The notes beneath the pieces were generated by a model. It had not been told where the DNA came from and searched no databases. It worked only from the letters and a program-made list of their open reading frames with translations. From Bolinopsis microptera (Eukaryota; Ctenophora; Tentaculata; Lobata; Bolinopsidae): DNA of 64,000 bases. This document shows, one piece after another, positions 34,490 to 46,700 of the stretch. Positions within the stretch are counted from its first letter, which is position 1. Each line of letters starts with the position of its first letter. The stretch is from contig NC_087084.1 in assembly GCF_026151205.1 (NCBI RefSeq), forward strand, positions 10,691,453 through 10,755,452. The letters run 5' to 3'. The position numbers were made by a program, and so were the translations under genes.

Positions 34490-34745
34490 ACATGGTTAGG
34501 TGAAGTCGACGAATCCAATTCGGCGCGCGTCCTGGTAGGTTATAAACCTACAACTTTATATTAATTGAAACAGTGAAATTTATGAATGATGATTAATCAC
34601 TCTACACTCGACTGTCACGTGACTTTTTCAACCCCTTCTCTTATCTAGCTGGTCCTGAACGACTATTCGAAACCCTAACCCTCTCATCTGATCCCAACCC
34701 TAACCTTAACCCAATCCATAACAAAATTTGTTGAGCCCAGCAGCT
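34490..34745. repeat. Dispersed repeat with TTAGGG-like stretches
   Basis: Contains a GGTAGGTTATAAACCTAC palindrome, and AACCCTAACCCTC, AACCCTAACC and CCTTAACCC blocks. The reverse-complement relative is at 63.78-63.91 kb. A shorter AAACCCTAACCCTAACG occurs at 35823-35839. Confidence 0.65.
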
Positions 34746-37204
34746 TTCCTTCCTCTCTTCCCCCGTCGTCTGGAGTGTGTGATTTTTGTCGATGTCCGAG
34801 CTCTTATATTTATCATTAGTTTATGGTTAACTTTCTGTGATTCGACTCGGTATTTTCGTCCCGGCCTAGTGGGACGATGCTTGCTCGCCAGTTAAGCTTA
34901 CTGCAGTAGATAACACTAATTTCTACAAACTGTAGAATATTAAGTATAAAATGTGTCCAGTATGGCGCAAATGCATAATTTGATTATTTTTCGACGCTGT
35001 CGTCGGGGTGAGAGTTATCCGAAATAACTGCATGCCCCTACGATTGCGTCACCACTGGTGAGCAAGCATTTGTTTGTTGTTTAGTTGTGTTGGAAGGGAA
35101 CATTACTTGATTAATTCATCCATTGGGATTTTAATAACGATGAGCTATGATATATATACCGTTCATCTAAGATTATTGGATCAATTTTATTATATGATAA
35201 GATTTTATAAACGAACTTGGCACACAAAAGATTATAATGCGGAGGTTGGCTGGCTCTTTTATAATAAATACGACACTCCAATTTACAGAATGCTTGTTAT
35301 AGAATAAAACAAATAAATATTATCAGACTATACTTGCAGCATGAGTAACTGGTGGATAAGCCCTCGGTAAAAACGGATCCGGAAAAGTCATTGTGGCACT
35401 TGGGTCCTTGGTATTGTCGTCGGTATATTGTCCATTACCTACGTTCTGCTTTCATAGTTTAAACAATAGTGAGTTCTAAACATAAATATAACAGCTTTAA
35501 ACCGACTAAGTATGAATGAATGAAATACCTGACAATCTACACTCCTATAAAAATTAAAAAAGCATGAGTAACTCGTAATGATGTATGATTTCTAAAAACT
35601 CTAAATTAAATTTGGCGCTCACAGGTCCTCATGATCATGTGATCGCCGCATGAGGTTCTGTAAATGCGCAGGGCACCTTCGAGCTTATATTATTCACCTT
35701 ACTGAGGCAGTCAACCAACGCGCAGCTTTATTTTTATGATATGATATGTTTTGATTGTTATTAATAAATACCAAAATTTAAATTTGTTTTCCTAAAATTT
35801 GTTTTCCTAAAAGCAATATGCTGAAACCCTAACCCTAACGATAAATTAGACTAACTTCCGTATACGGTCATATCACGTGATCAAGACAGTTTTTCGCCAA
35901 TATTTCGTCAGGGGAGCATTTTACCCCTATGTCATGTTGTATCACGTGGTGACCCCCACGGTCGCTTCACTATAGAGTTTCGACAATACAGGGGGAGCCT
36001 CGCACTCGTGCGCGGCGGGTCATAGAGAAACAAATTTTTTAGAGAAACAAATTTGAATTTTGATCTTTATTACAGATTAAACATATCATATATAACCATA
36101 AAAGCCGCGCGTCGGCTGATTGCTTCAACTTGGATTGGTAGTAATTTCAGTTTACAGAAGCTGAAGGACGGCAGCTCAAAAGCCCCAGTGAACCATCGGA
36201 AAGATCAAGGACTCGAGTGCCAATAGTGGCTTTTTCGAACCCATTTTCGCCGATTTGCTGTGGCCCAGATGAGCCGCGCCCTGCTGCTTAACGGCACATG
36301 GTGGTTTTTGTTTAAATACTTATTTAAATTTAAGCGATAATTCATTTGGTGGTTTACAGTTTTTGAATCATGTTCATCATTTATTTTTCGTTCAATTATC
36401 ACGTTTTTACAATTCAGTCATACCATGCATAGTCAACATTGTTGAGGCAACCAGCTTCCGCAGTTCAATAATTGGAGACCGAAAAATATAAATTGATCGA
36501 AATTTACAATTCATCGTTATCAAATATAGTCAATAATATTCTTTACTTGATTCCATTTAGTACATAATAAGTTGGTTTTATTCTCTTGCAACACTACTGC
36601 ACAACAAAAACTGCGCCTGTCCACCAGCAACAGCGCAGTCATAGGTGTGCAGCCAAAGCTATGCCACACACCCATGGCCGCGCCGGTTAAACAACTCTAT
36701 ATTCAATCGTTATATTAGGAAATTTTAGTTAATTCTTTGATCACTCTTCAGTGCCGGTGGGCAGGCGCCCCGCATAGTTGGCTTTCCAAATTTACAGTCT
36801 CAAGAAAGCCGATACGGTAATCGAGTCCCGGAGCAGAACACACATTTAGAAAATTGAAAAATTAAAATTAAAATTAAAATAACAAATTAGAAATTAAAAA
36901 TTAAAAATTACATGACTACGAGAGTCCAGACAGGCGACAAACACACAAACCGGACGAAGAGAGGACCCACTGCTGAATTCGACATATAATGAATTGTTGA
37001 AAACATAATGATTCCTACACTAATATGATCTTGAGGCATGCCCTGCATGTACTGTGCGAGTACATTGTAAATAATATCTGATAAGATGGGCCAAAAATAG
37101 CGGCACAGCGCGCAAAATGCGCGGCGTGACCGCCGAAATTTTATACTTTAGACATTAACATTTTAATCGGCTTTAGCGCTCAGCATATCTTCATTGAGTA
37201 GACA
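34746..37204. other. Intergenic spacer
   Basis: No gene recognised. An AT-only microsatellite (AATTAAAATT type) lies at 36848-36911. The short ORF at 35074-35307 has no domain. Confidence 0.45.
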
Positions 37205-39237
37205 TTAGAATTTCAGTTCGTTGGAATCGAAGTTCAGTTCACACCAATCTATTTCGTCGTACCTGGACTGCATGCCGAGTAACTCCTTTTTTATTGTGGA
37301 TTTCACAAGGTTCGTTGATGTAGAGAAGTTGATATTGCTAGCAGTGTTTCTACAATCGTTCCACATTTTTGTCGATTGATATATGAAGGAGGTGGATGGG
37401 GTTGGAGTGATGAATCGATCAGCACGTCTTGATGATCTGTTAAATAGATTTAGGAGTGGGACTGGGGATTCTAATTTATTGATTTTGAACATTTCCAATA
37501 AACATGTGTGTTTGAACAAACTGTGTATGGTTAGTAAACCATTTTTCTTAAATAGCGGTTTTGTGTGCTGTTTTTCATAGAAGTCGCTTCCTAATTTTTG
37601 CTTGTCTTTACTTCGTGTTCTAGCACAAGTTCTAAACTTTTCTAAGTACGCCTCTCGGTTACCAAATAGTATTCTAACACATTTCTTCTGAGTGATAAAT
37701 ATTGGTTCAAGCCTGTTGTTACTAAGGCCACCCCATACTGATATCCCAAATCGCAAGTGTGATTCAAATAGTGTGTAGTACAGTTCTTTGTAGAGTTTTT
37801 CTGGAATAATGTGCCGTATTCTACAAATTTTCCCACTTTCACATTTCAGCTTTGTGTTGAGCGACCGTATATGAGCATCCCATTTAAGCTGATCATCAAT
37901 AATAACACCAAGAAACTTCACCTTTTTGACTTGCTTTATTACTACATTGTTTAGAGTAAGTACGTGTTCTTCTTCATTATGTTCTACCTTGCTTTTTCTA
38001 TTCGTTGGTTTAAAGTGAATGTAACAGCATTTCTTAATGTTAATATGCAGGAGATTACATTTCATATACAGTTGTACCAGTTTGAGAATTTGGTTTGCTC
38101 GTTCATATAACTTTATCTTACATTCATCCGCGACAAATATATTTGTATCGTCAGCAAATAGAATGAACTTGCCTAGTTCAGTTGCCCTATATAGGTCGTT
38201 GATATAAATAATAAATAGTAACGGACCAAGACAAGATCCCTGGGGTACTCCAAAGAGAACTGGAAGCTTGTCAGACTCTTCTCCTAGGACCGAGACGTAT
38301 TGATATCTATTAGAGAGATAACTAGCAATGAGTTTGTTGGCATTGCCTCGAATTCCGTAATTATCTAGCTTACTCAGTAATTTGTCAGCTGAGATGGTAT
38401 CGAATGCTTTGCTTAGATCAATGAATATTCCGAGCACGTGCTGCTTTTTATTAAGGCATGATTCTATATAATTCACTGAGAAATTCAGGGCATGACTAGT
38501 AGAGTGATTTTTACGGAATCCATACTGATTTTCATAGATCATATTTTGTGACTGGAAAAAGCTGTATAGCCTACTATATATAATTTTCTCGAATAACTTA
38601 CCAAATACGGCTAAGGTAGAGACTGGTCTATAGTTTTCAAGTAATTCTTCATTTTCTTTCTTGTATATGGGACTGATCCTGCCAATCTTTAAATCGTCCG
38701 GGAATATTCCATCCTTCAAACATTCATTGTATAGTACAGATAATAGGGGGGCGATAATTCTGGATGACGCTTTTACAACATGTATTGGGATATCAGACGA
38801 TTTGCCATTTTTCAATTCTGATATTATTTTACATACTTCATCGATTGTACAATCATGCATGTAAATACTGGTCGTGTTGGATTTTGGTAGGTAGTCATAG
38901 ATACTGGGGATGCCATTAATTAATAGTTCGCCGATTTCATTGTATGCCTCGTTAAGATTAGAAGCTAGGGAGACAAAGTACTTATTAAACTCATTAGCTA
39001 TTACCCTACGATTAGTAATTTTTTCATTATTGATAGTAAATAGAGGTTTGGTTTGTCGTTTTCGTTTACCCCGTATTTGGTTAATTAATTCCCACGTCTT
39101 TTTACTGTTTCCGTGCAACTCTGCAAATTTTCCACCATAGAACTTAGATTGAGCATTGCGGCGATCTTTTTTGACCTTCCGCCTGCAGTCACTGTATTTT
39201 TTATACTTGTCACGTTTTTTTTAATACTTGTCACGTT
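37205..39237 (-). CDS. CR1/jockey-like LINE reverse transcriptase, 5'-truncated
   Basis: The minus-strand ORF (ATG at 39118; frame open further upstream to about 39237) gives about 675 residues. It has an RT with YRPVSTLAVFGKLFEK, NQYGFRKNHST, IDLSKAFDTI, VPQGSCLGPLLF and catalytic FADDTN, then a C-terminal thumb with the LRFGISVWGG type of motif used by CR1/jockey-group LINEs. No endonuclease domain precedes it, so the copy is truncated at its 5' end. At the break, a 20-bp motif containing CGTGACAAGTAT is duplicated. The RT frame has no internal stop, so it is fairly young. No poly(A) tail is evident below 37205. Confidence 0.85.
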
Positions 39238-39299
39238 TTTGAGCAACATATTGGGCATTGGCATGTCCCCCCTTTATTTCCTTCATACAACGTATGACA

Positions 39300-40375
39300 A
39301 ATGTCATGGTGGTGATTCAGAATCAGCGTCCGAAAATACATCGATTGAAGTTGGTTTCAACTGTCAGGGGCCCTTTTCTTATTAGAACAATATCGAAGAT
39401 CGACTGTAGAGTGATTTAGCACGCTTGGAAATTTATATGTTATAGGCCAAAAAATAAAAATTTTCGCGAAAAAAGCACGCGCGGAAAACAAGCGCCGTGT
39501 TGGAGGACTTCGCCGTTTCAACGCGCCGCGCAAACTATAGCATTCTTGCTTCGCATCGAAGAGATTTGACGAGATCGTTGCTTTGCTTAATTTACCTGGA
39601 GACCACAGGCTATTATGTTATCAAAGATTCGGCGGAATGACAGGCTGAGCGCCGCCCAGTAATATGGGCAGCGCCCATCCAATGCAATAATGCTTCTCGT
39701 AACCAAAATACATCGAATCAGGTAGATTTTAAAGAGCGCGATTAGATTTCGACCATTCTGTCAGAACAGTCAAAATCTAATCGCGCCCGATTTCAACTGT
39801 CAGGGGCCTTTTTAGAAAAATTTCGAATATTGACTGTATAGTGATTTAGCATGCTCGGATAATTTAGCATGTTGACCTCAATTGAGCTATCTCAATTACT
39901 TAAACCAAAGGCAGTTGGCAAAAGGAGTCAGTTGCTTGTAAGAATTAGTCACTAGATAGATTAGAAACAAATAAAGTTAAACAGCCTTATAAGATACCAT
40001 TTAGCAATCAACCTTGGATCACAACTTTGGCATAAATCAAGACAATAATTTCAAAAAATATAGATATGGTTCAAACTTAGAACTTTTAAAATGAATGAAC
40101 TTTTAAAATAGGATAATGTTTTAATTTGATAAATTTTAAGAATATTGATTTGATAAATAATTAATTTTGGTGGGAAATATTTAGTATATATTTCTTCACA
40201 TAATGTGATGATGTGATGTCATGATGTGATGTCATAAATTTTACTTTACTTTTTTACTTTAGAATTTCTGAAAGTTTCGTAAAATTTCATTGATTAAAGA
40301 GGGTTTGGTTTGCCACATTCAAGTGATTTCCCAAAATGTCAAGTTGATTGTTCACGATTAAGCCGAGTTATGATC
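39300..40375. other. Spacer with a duplicated block and a hairpin
   Basis: TTTCAACTGTCAGGGGCC plus about 70 bp occurs at 39355 and again at 39788. A hairpin with arms GCGCGATTAGATTT and AAATCTAATCGCGC spans 39735-39786. GTGATGTCATGATGTGATG simple repeats lie near 40203-40235. No gene. Confidence 0.6.
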
Positions 40376-40379
40376 ATTT

Positions 40380-40634
40380 GAAGATCTAGAAAATGCTCCC
40401 TTCACGCCACTGGTGTCCAGTACTACAGGAGGAATGCCGTTTGAGGCTTCACAGTTCCTAAAACATCTCGCTGAAAAGATTAGCCAACGGTATTGTGATG
40501 TGATGTCATTTGTCAGACACAGACTACCCAGAACCTGTATAATCTCTATCAGGGGTTACAGAGGTACCAGACCTCTTCAACCCACGGCGATAAGTGATTT
40601 GGACCTTAACCTGATCAACACTCCTGAACCATAA
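40380..40634 (+). pseudogene. Fragment of a transposon-type protein C terminus
   Basis: The frame encodes a TTGGMPFEA segment, then FLKHLAEKISQRYCDVM, then RHRLPR and SIRGYRGTR, and ends at a stop. From memory, this arrangement is common at the C terminus of multi-copy ORFs in cnidarian and other invertebrate genomes that are annotated as transposon proteins. No upstream coding region is seen, so it is a fragment. Confidence 0.4.
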
Positions 40635-41138
40635 AAGGTCATGGAGTGCTTGTTGGGTGTGGGTCTAAACTGCTTTTTGTTGTGATGTGAATTTGTGAAT
40701 TTTATTTTTATAGTTAATGATAATAATAATTAATTAATGTTATTTTTATACAGCACCAAAAGGTTAAGTAATTTAAATTTAACCCTTAGGTTCAGCTGTA
40801 AATGACAGCTAACACTATTAATGCTAAGTACCAAACAACAAGTGGGAGGTGGATCGTTGGTATACCATTAAATCGATTTAACACCGCAATTCCAGTCGCA
40901 AGCCTGGGACCACTACTAGCATAGTCACAACATCTACAAAGCTGCCATATAGCCTGACTGACAACTTTCTCGACTGACTGACAATGTTTCTTCTTTTCCC
41001 CATTTAGAATACAAAGATTAGTACATTTTAGCTTATGATTAATATTATATTTTTACCTATAGTTTACCTAGATTAAATTAACGATTGTGCATCTTTGCCT
41101 TAGACTGAGGTGAAACAAGAATAGTTGACCATTTATAT
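40635..41138. other. Spacer
   Basis: AT-rich. I see nothing in it. Confidence 0.4.
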
Positions 41139-41144
41139 ATTAGA

Positions 41145-43132
41145 GGGGGGGTGTCACGTCCGTCTATGTCCGCTTGTCTCATAGAATCCAAAAAGGACAG
41201 GACATAGGCGGACATAGGCGGACATAGACGGACATAGGCGGACATAGGCGGACATAGACGGACATAGGCGGACATAGGCGGACATTAATGGACACCTAAA
41301 TTGCTAAATAAAATGTTCAATTTTTGCTGTTATAGGGGGGATCATGTTTTTTGTCCGTTCGGTACCCTATATTTTCAAAACGGACAAAAAATAGAGCGGA
41401 CAAAAACGGACAAAAATGGACAAAAACGGACAAAAATGGAAATAACATTTAGATGCTTCCTCCTCCTACTCTTCCTCCTCCTCCCCCTGGGTCTTCCTGA
41501 TCTTCCTCAGTCCTCTTCCTCCTCCCCTCCGCAGTCCTCCTCCTACTCCTCCTCCTCGTCCTCAGTCCTCCTCATCAGTCCTCAACAGTCCTCCTCCTCC
41601 CCAGTCCTCCTCCTCCTCCTGAGTCCTCCTCCTGGGTCATCCTCCTGGGTCCTTCTCCTCCTCTTCATCCTCCTCCTCTTCCTCCTCAGTCCTCCATCCT
41701 CCTCCTCAGTCCTCCCCCAGTCCCCCTCCTCCTCCTCCTATTCAGTCCTCCTCCTCCTCCTTCTCAGTCCTCCTCAGTCCTCCTCCTCCTCCTCCTCTTC
41801 CCTCTCAGTCATCCTCCTCAGCCATCCTCCTCAGTCCTCCTCAGTCCTCCTCCTCCTGGGTCCTCCTCCTCCTCTTCATCCTCCTCCTGATCCTCTTCCT
41901 CCTCGGTCCTCAGTCCTCCTCCTCCTGGGTCCTCCTCCTCATCCTTCTCATCAGTCCTCCTCTTCCCAAGTCCTCTCCCAGTCCCCCTCCTTCTCCTCCT
42001 CCTATTCAGTCCTCCTCCTCCTCCTCCTCAGTTCTCCTCAGTCCTTCTCATTTCTCCTAAGTCCTCCTCCTGAGTCCTCCTCCTCTTCCTTCTGAGTCCT
42101 CCTCCTGAGTCCTCCTCCTCCTCCCTCTCAGTCATCCTCTTCAGTCATCCTCCTCAGCCATCCTCCCCAGCCATCCTCCTCAGCCATCCTCCTCAGTACT
42201 CCTCAGTCCTCCTCAGTCCTCCTCCTTCTCAGTCATCGTCAGTCCTCCTCCTCAGTCCTCCTCCTCCTCCTGGGTCCTCCTCCTCCTCCTGGGTCTTCCT
42301 GATCCTCCCCAGTCCTCTTCCTCCTCCCCTCATCAGTCCTCCTCCTACTTTTCCTCCTCGTCCTCAGTCCTCCTCATCAGTCCTCAACAGTTCTCCTCCT
42401 CCCCAGTCCTCCTCCTCCTGGGGCCTTTTCCTGGGTCCTCCTCCAGGGTTCTCCTCCTCCTTGGTCCTCTTCCTCCTGGGTCCTCCTTCTCCTCCTCAGT
42501 CCTTCTCCTCCTCCTCCTCCTCAGTCCTCTTCCTCCTCCTCCTCCCTCTCAGTCATCCTCCTCAGCCATCCTCCTCAGCCATCCTCCTCAGTCCTCCTCC
42601 TTCTCAGTCCTCCTCAGTCCTCCTCCTGAGTCCTCCTCCTCCTGAGTCATCCTCCTCAGTTCTCCTCCTCCTCCTCCTAGGTCCCCCTTCTGGGTCCTCC
42701 TCCTCCTCCTCCTCCTGGGTCTTCCTGATCCTTCTCCTCCCTCTCAGTCATCCTCCTCAGTCATCCTCCTCAGTCATCCTCCTCAGTCATCCTCCTCAGC
42801 CATCCTCCTCAGCCATCCTTCTCAGCCATCCTCCTCAGTACTCTTCAGTACTCTTCAGTACTCTTCAGTCCTCAAAATGTTTGTCCGCTAATGTCCATCA
42901 ATGTCCGCTAATGTCCACCAATGTCTATCTAAGTCCGCCAATGTCCGTCCGGGTCCGCCAATGACCGTCCGAGTCCGCCAATGTCCGTCCGAGTCCGCCA
43001 ATGTCCGTCCGAGTCCGCCAATGTCCGTCTGTGTCCGCCAATGTCCCAAAAAACACGTCCGTTGTCTCATAGAATCCAAAAAGGACAGGACATAGGCGGA
43101 CATAGACGGACATGACACCCCCCCCCCCCCCC
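41145..43132. mobile_element. G-run-terminated inverted-repeat element B (2.0 kb)
   Basis: The left end is 7 G followed by TGTCACGTCCGTCTATGTCC. The right end is its reverse complement with one transition, ending in 15 C (43118-43132). ATTAGA flanks both sides (41139-41144 and 43133-43138). Both ends also share TCTCATAGAATCCAAAAAGG. Next to the ends are arrays of a 10-bp GGACATAGGC-type motif (41195-41285 and 42878-43115). The centre is a 1.4-kb polypyrimidine tract homologous to the purine tract of element A. A CCCTATATTTTCAAAA segment at about 41364 matches, on the other strand, the segment near 19687 in element A. No transposase ORF. Confidence 0.8.
41455..42868 (-). repeat. 1.4-kb polypyrimidine (CTCCT-rich) tract
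   Basis: Plus strand almost all pyrimidine. Higher-order units such as TCAGTCATCCTCCTCAGCCA are the reverse complement of units in the 19.9-22.1 kb tract. Ser/Leu/Pro ORFs through it are artefacts. Confidence 0.9.
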
Positions 43133-43138
43133 ATTAGA

Positions 43139-43779
43139 ATTGAACTTAGGGTTTTATTTTTTACCTCAGTTTTAAAAATATGTACCATTTTTATAGCATT
43201 AAATCTATTGTATTGGTTTATATATTTTTCGCGGGTGTCTATCCTTATAGCTAGACAATTACCATTGCTGAAATTATCTGTATACTGTTCGAAGCATTTC
43301 ATTACTATTTTAAGATCTGGTGGATACTTGATCCCGAAATTTAATCAGTGATCTCCTCACTCAATCCACCGTCTGACTGGTTCGAGACTGCTGTTGGTTT
43401 TAAGCACTTAATCTGACACATTTTTGACAAATTTTGGCATTTTAGGGGGATCTATAAGGGGGTTTCTGGGAGGCAGCGATTAATTCTGACAGTTTCAGAT
43501 GGTTATCTATTAAGCACATTTGTCAGGAAACGGCAAATATCATGAGAATATGTTTCAGCTGCATACTGAAGGGACTTATGAAATTATATATAGTGCCTAT
43601 GTAATTTAGAAAATGTAAAACCTATACTCAGCAAAGTTAAGTTTGAACAAAAATTAACTGAATTATCAGGTAGGGGCTGGTAACTTATGTATAAAAAAAG
43701 ATATCAGTAACACTGTCAGAAGAAATATTGTCCTTTATAGAGAAAATTGACAAAGTGGCCTAATCTTAACATCAGTAGG
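43139..43779. other. Upstream region of PGAP3
   Basis: No ORF of note. It should contain the promoter and 5' UTR, but I see no clear core-promoter element. Confidence 0.4.
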
Positions 43780-46144
43780 ATGAGGAGTATCAGGACGGTA
43801 TGTTTGATCTCCATGCTGCTATTACCAGTCTTGTCCTCCTACGGAGACCAGACTCATGAATACCGCGACTGCACAACTCTGAGGATGAGGACATGCGAGT
43901 ACGCCAACCTTGATACAACTCTAAAGGTACTGCAGTGTGAAATACTTTACATTTATGTTTGTCTTGAGAAAAGATCCTCATCTGGTTATTTGATTGGAAT
44001 ACACTTTATTAACATTGATATTAATCTCTTAATATTACGGACCAAAAGACAATCTCACATCATTAAATATACTTTACACCAGATTTTTGGATGGGACTGT
44101 TTGAGTGATAGTCAATACATGTGTGCATTGGAGATGACGGAGAAGAGGATTGCCCTGGGAAAACCCATCCTCCAATACAATGGCCGGGTATTTTGAAAGA
44201 CACTTCTCTTGATTATAGATTGAATATCTCAAACTTGGGTTATATCATTACCAAGGCAACTTAGTAATATGTAACAGATGAATTTAAAGGTTTAATTCGT
44301 AAGAAATGAATGTCACAAATAATAATAATCGTTCAGTGGGCGTTCAGAAGGTATATTGGCCTACAAGAGCCAGCCTCAGTTTTCTTCTCCTTCTGTAATG
44401 GCTTTGCTGTTTTCCTGGGTATCTCCAACCTAGTCGCCAAGGTTCCTGTCACCTACAACCTCTTCCATACTTGGCTCGGATATGGAATTGTGAGTAATTT
44501 TCATAACCACACACCTAAAGCTCACAAATACAAGTTTCTAAGTTATAAAACTAAAATCAAATATTAAAGTCAAGAAATGGAGCAGTTTTTTACACAGCAC
44601 TGACATCTCCCCCATTCTAGGTGTGTCTCATCACGTGGTTTGTGTCGTTTCTGTTCCACGCGAAGGACACTGTGACTACAGAGATTCTGGATTACCTGGG
44701 TGCAAGTACCATGGTCATGTTGTCTCTCTACTGCATGTTGCTGAGGATATCGGGCAGGGATCAGTTCGGAAAGATCAAAAACCATCTGTATGTCATGCTA
44801 ACTGTTTTTTAAGCAAACTAACAAAATTACAATCAAAATAGAGTAAAAGTCTACTGTTAGAAAATTATGATAACTGCCATAATATAATAGTAATTAGACT
44901 TCTGACACCTTTATTGGGTGATATGTAATTTAAGATATATGTAATTTAAGATATATTTAATTTAAGATATGGTATTTACAGGAACTACAAGTACGGGTTA
45001 CCAATATTCCTACTGTGGGCCTATCACGCCTACAATCTTGGGTTCTACAAGAAAATTGACTATGGATACAACATGAAATTCAATGTCTTCATAGGTAGTT
45101 ACATCAGATCAACATTGGATTAAGTTGCTCCATTTTACTTTTTTTGTCAAGTGATGTATATAAAATTGACTATGGATACAACATGAAATTCAATGTCTTC
45201 ATAGGTAGTTACATCAGATCAACATTGGATTAAGTTGCTCCATTTTACTTTTTTTTGTCAAGTAATGTATATAATTAAATTGTTACAGTACATACAATGT
45301 AATACTTTCAGCATTTAGATTATTCCAAATTTGGACTAATTTAATTATTTTTAGGATGAAACTACCCTATTTCAATATTATCCCTACTGAATTAACCAAT
45401 AATTATAAAGTAATTAACTAATTAACAGGAGTGACCCATCATCTGCTGCTAACTGGGTGGGGACTCTGGAACTGGAATCACAGACCACACATTAAGAAAG
45501 CTGTCTGGGTCATCGTCTTCTCCTCCCTGGCTCTTCTTCTAGAGGTTAACTATTGTCAGACACAAGGATAAATCGTGTGTGAACATCTTGTGTCTAGACC
45601 TATAAATAGATACATTAAACTAAAGGGTTTAGGTCACTCATAATGCTTTTAATACAATGGATAAGTGGCTTGAACGTTGGTAGTCTTGAACGTTTACAAT
45701 TTGGTAGCCTTTACTGATAACTGAATTCAAGTCACTCCGCCACATTTATATCAGATCCTAGTTACCTATACCATATATTATAATCTTATCACAATACTGT
45801 CGATCCTCAGCTGTTTGATTTCTCGCCTTACTACCTGGTAATGGATGCTCACGCTACCTGGCACGCAGCCACTGTTCCCATTACTGTGCTGTGGTGGAGG
45901 TGAGATTATCTTATTTTGTTACAGCCGGTCTATTTATATTGTAACATCAATCATAAGTGTAACACCAATAATAAGTGTAACATTAATAATAAGTGTAACA
46001 CCAATGTATTGTAACACCAGTAATGATGTTACATTATTGTAACACCAATAATGAGTAGTGTAGATAATATTAAAATTTACTTTCAGTTTCATTGTGGACG
46101 ACTGTGTGTTTGAGTTCAACAGATTCAAGAGGAAAGTTGTGTAA
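43780..46144 (+). CDS. PGAP3: PGAP3, GPI-attachment-to-proteins factor (Per1 family), 8 exons, 315 aa
   Basis: PGAP3/Per1 is a Golgi/ER multipass membrane protein that removes an unsaturated acyl chain from GPI anchors during lipid remodelling; it belongs to the CREST hydrolase-like superfamily. Exons: 43780-43926, 44083-44187, 44337-44489, 44621-44787, 44982-45094, 45429-45544, 45811-45899, 46087-46144. All have GT-AG sites and matching phases. The ATG at 43780 opens a hydrophobic signal peptide of about 22 residues, followed by YRDC. Later features are WDCLSDSQYMC (luminal Cys-rich part), LQEPASV, FHAKDT (His148), DYGYN and DAHATWH (His281 and His285); the His/Asp set corresponds to the CREST metal-site pattern. 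The length matches family members (about 320 aa). There is no obvious ER-retrieval signal. The shared 5' half of the luminal domain is shorter than in vertebrates. Confidence 0.93.
45052..45272 (+). repeat. 110-bp tandem duplication of a PGAP3 exon end with its splice donor
   Basis: 45052-45161 and 45162-45272 are near-identical. The unit contains the last 43 bases of exon 5, the donor ATAG|GTAGTT and 67 bases of intron. The first donor gives the correct phase to exon 6. Use of the second donor would add 110 bases and shift the frame. Confidence 0.9.
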
Positions 46145-46700
46145 ATAAGAAGAAGAGAGCTCTCTTATCAGATCTCCTCTCGTTATCTGATGTTTTAAGG
46201 GGAAACTGAGAAGCTGTGCTATTATCATTTGAGGGGGGATAAGTCATGTGGTTTGACGTCATGTCACGTGGTGTGACGTCATGTCACGTGGTTTGAAGTT
46301 ATATCACGTTGTGATGTGACGTCATGTCACGTGGTTTGACGTCATGTTAAGCTGCACTTGGTTATCACCTTCCTTATAACCAGTGTTAAAATTGTGCTCT
46401 TCATTAAGGATATTAGTATTTATTATTAAAATGTAATGTATAACATTGTTCAATACAGCGTGCTGTTAAAAAACTTATGCGATATAGAAAATAGTTGACA
46501 GTATCAAGGTAAAAGGTCACACTGCTTGACTTTTGTGAAACACCACGCCACTCTTTGTCACGTGGTATGCGTCATTTGGTTTGAAATCTTGTCACGTGCG
46601 CGTGGTGTGACGTCATGTCATGTGACTTTACGTTACATCACGTGGTTTAATGACAGGTGTACAATATAGTGTGTACTGTGTAAGCACAGTTCCTTTTGTA
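46145..46700. repeat. PGAP3 3' flank with CRE/E-box repeats
   Basis: Reverse-oriented GTCACGTGGTTTGACGTCAT units occupy 46243-46345 (about five, one degraded). A looser cluster lies at 46560-46645. They may lie in the 3' UTR or downstream of PGAP3. Confidence 0.75.

Noticed and set aside
41301..42964. Ser/Leu/Pro-rich ORFs of up to 264 codons
   Set aside because: They are frames through the CTCCT tract; several frames are open equally and the composition follows the repeat, so there is no coding evidence.
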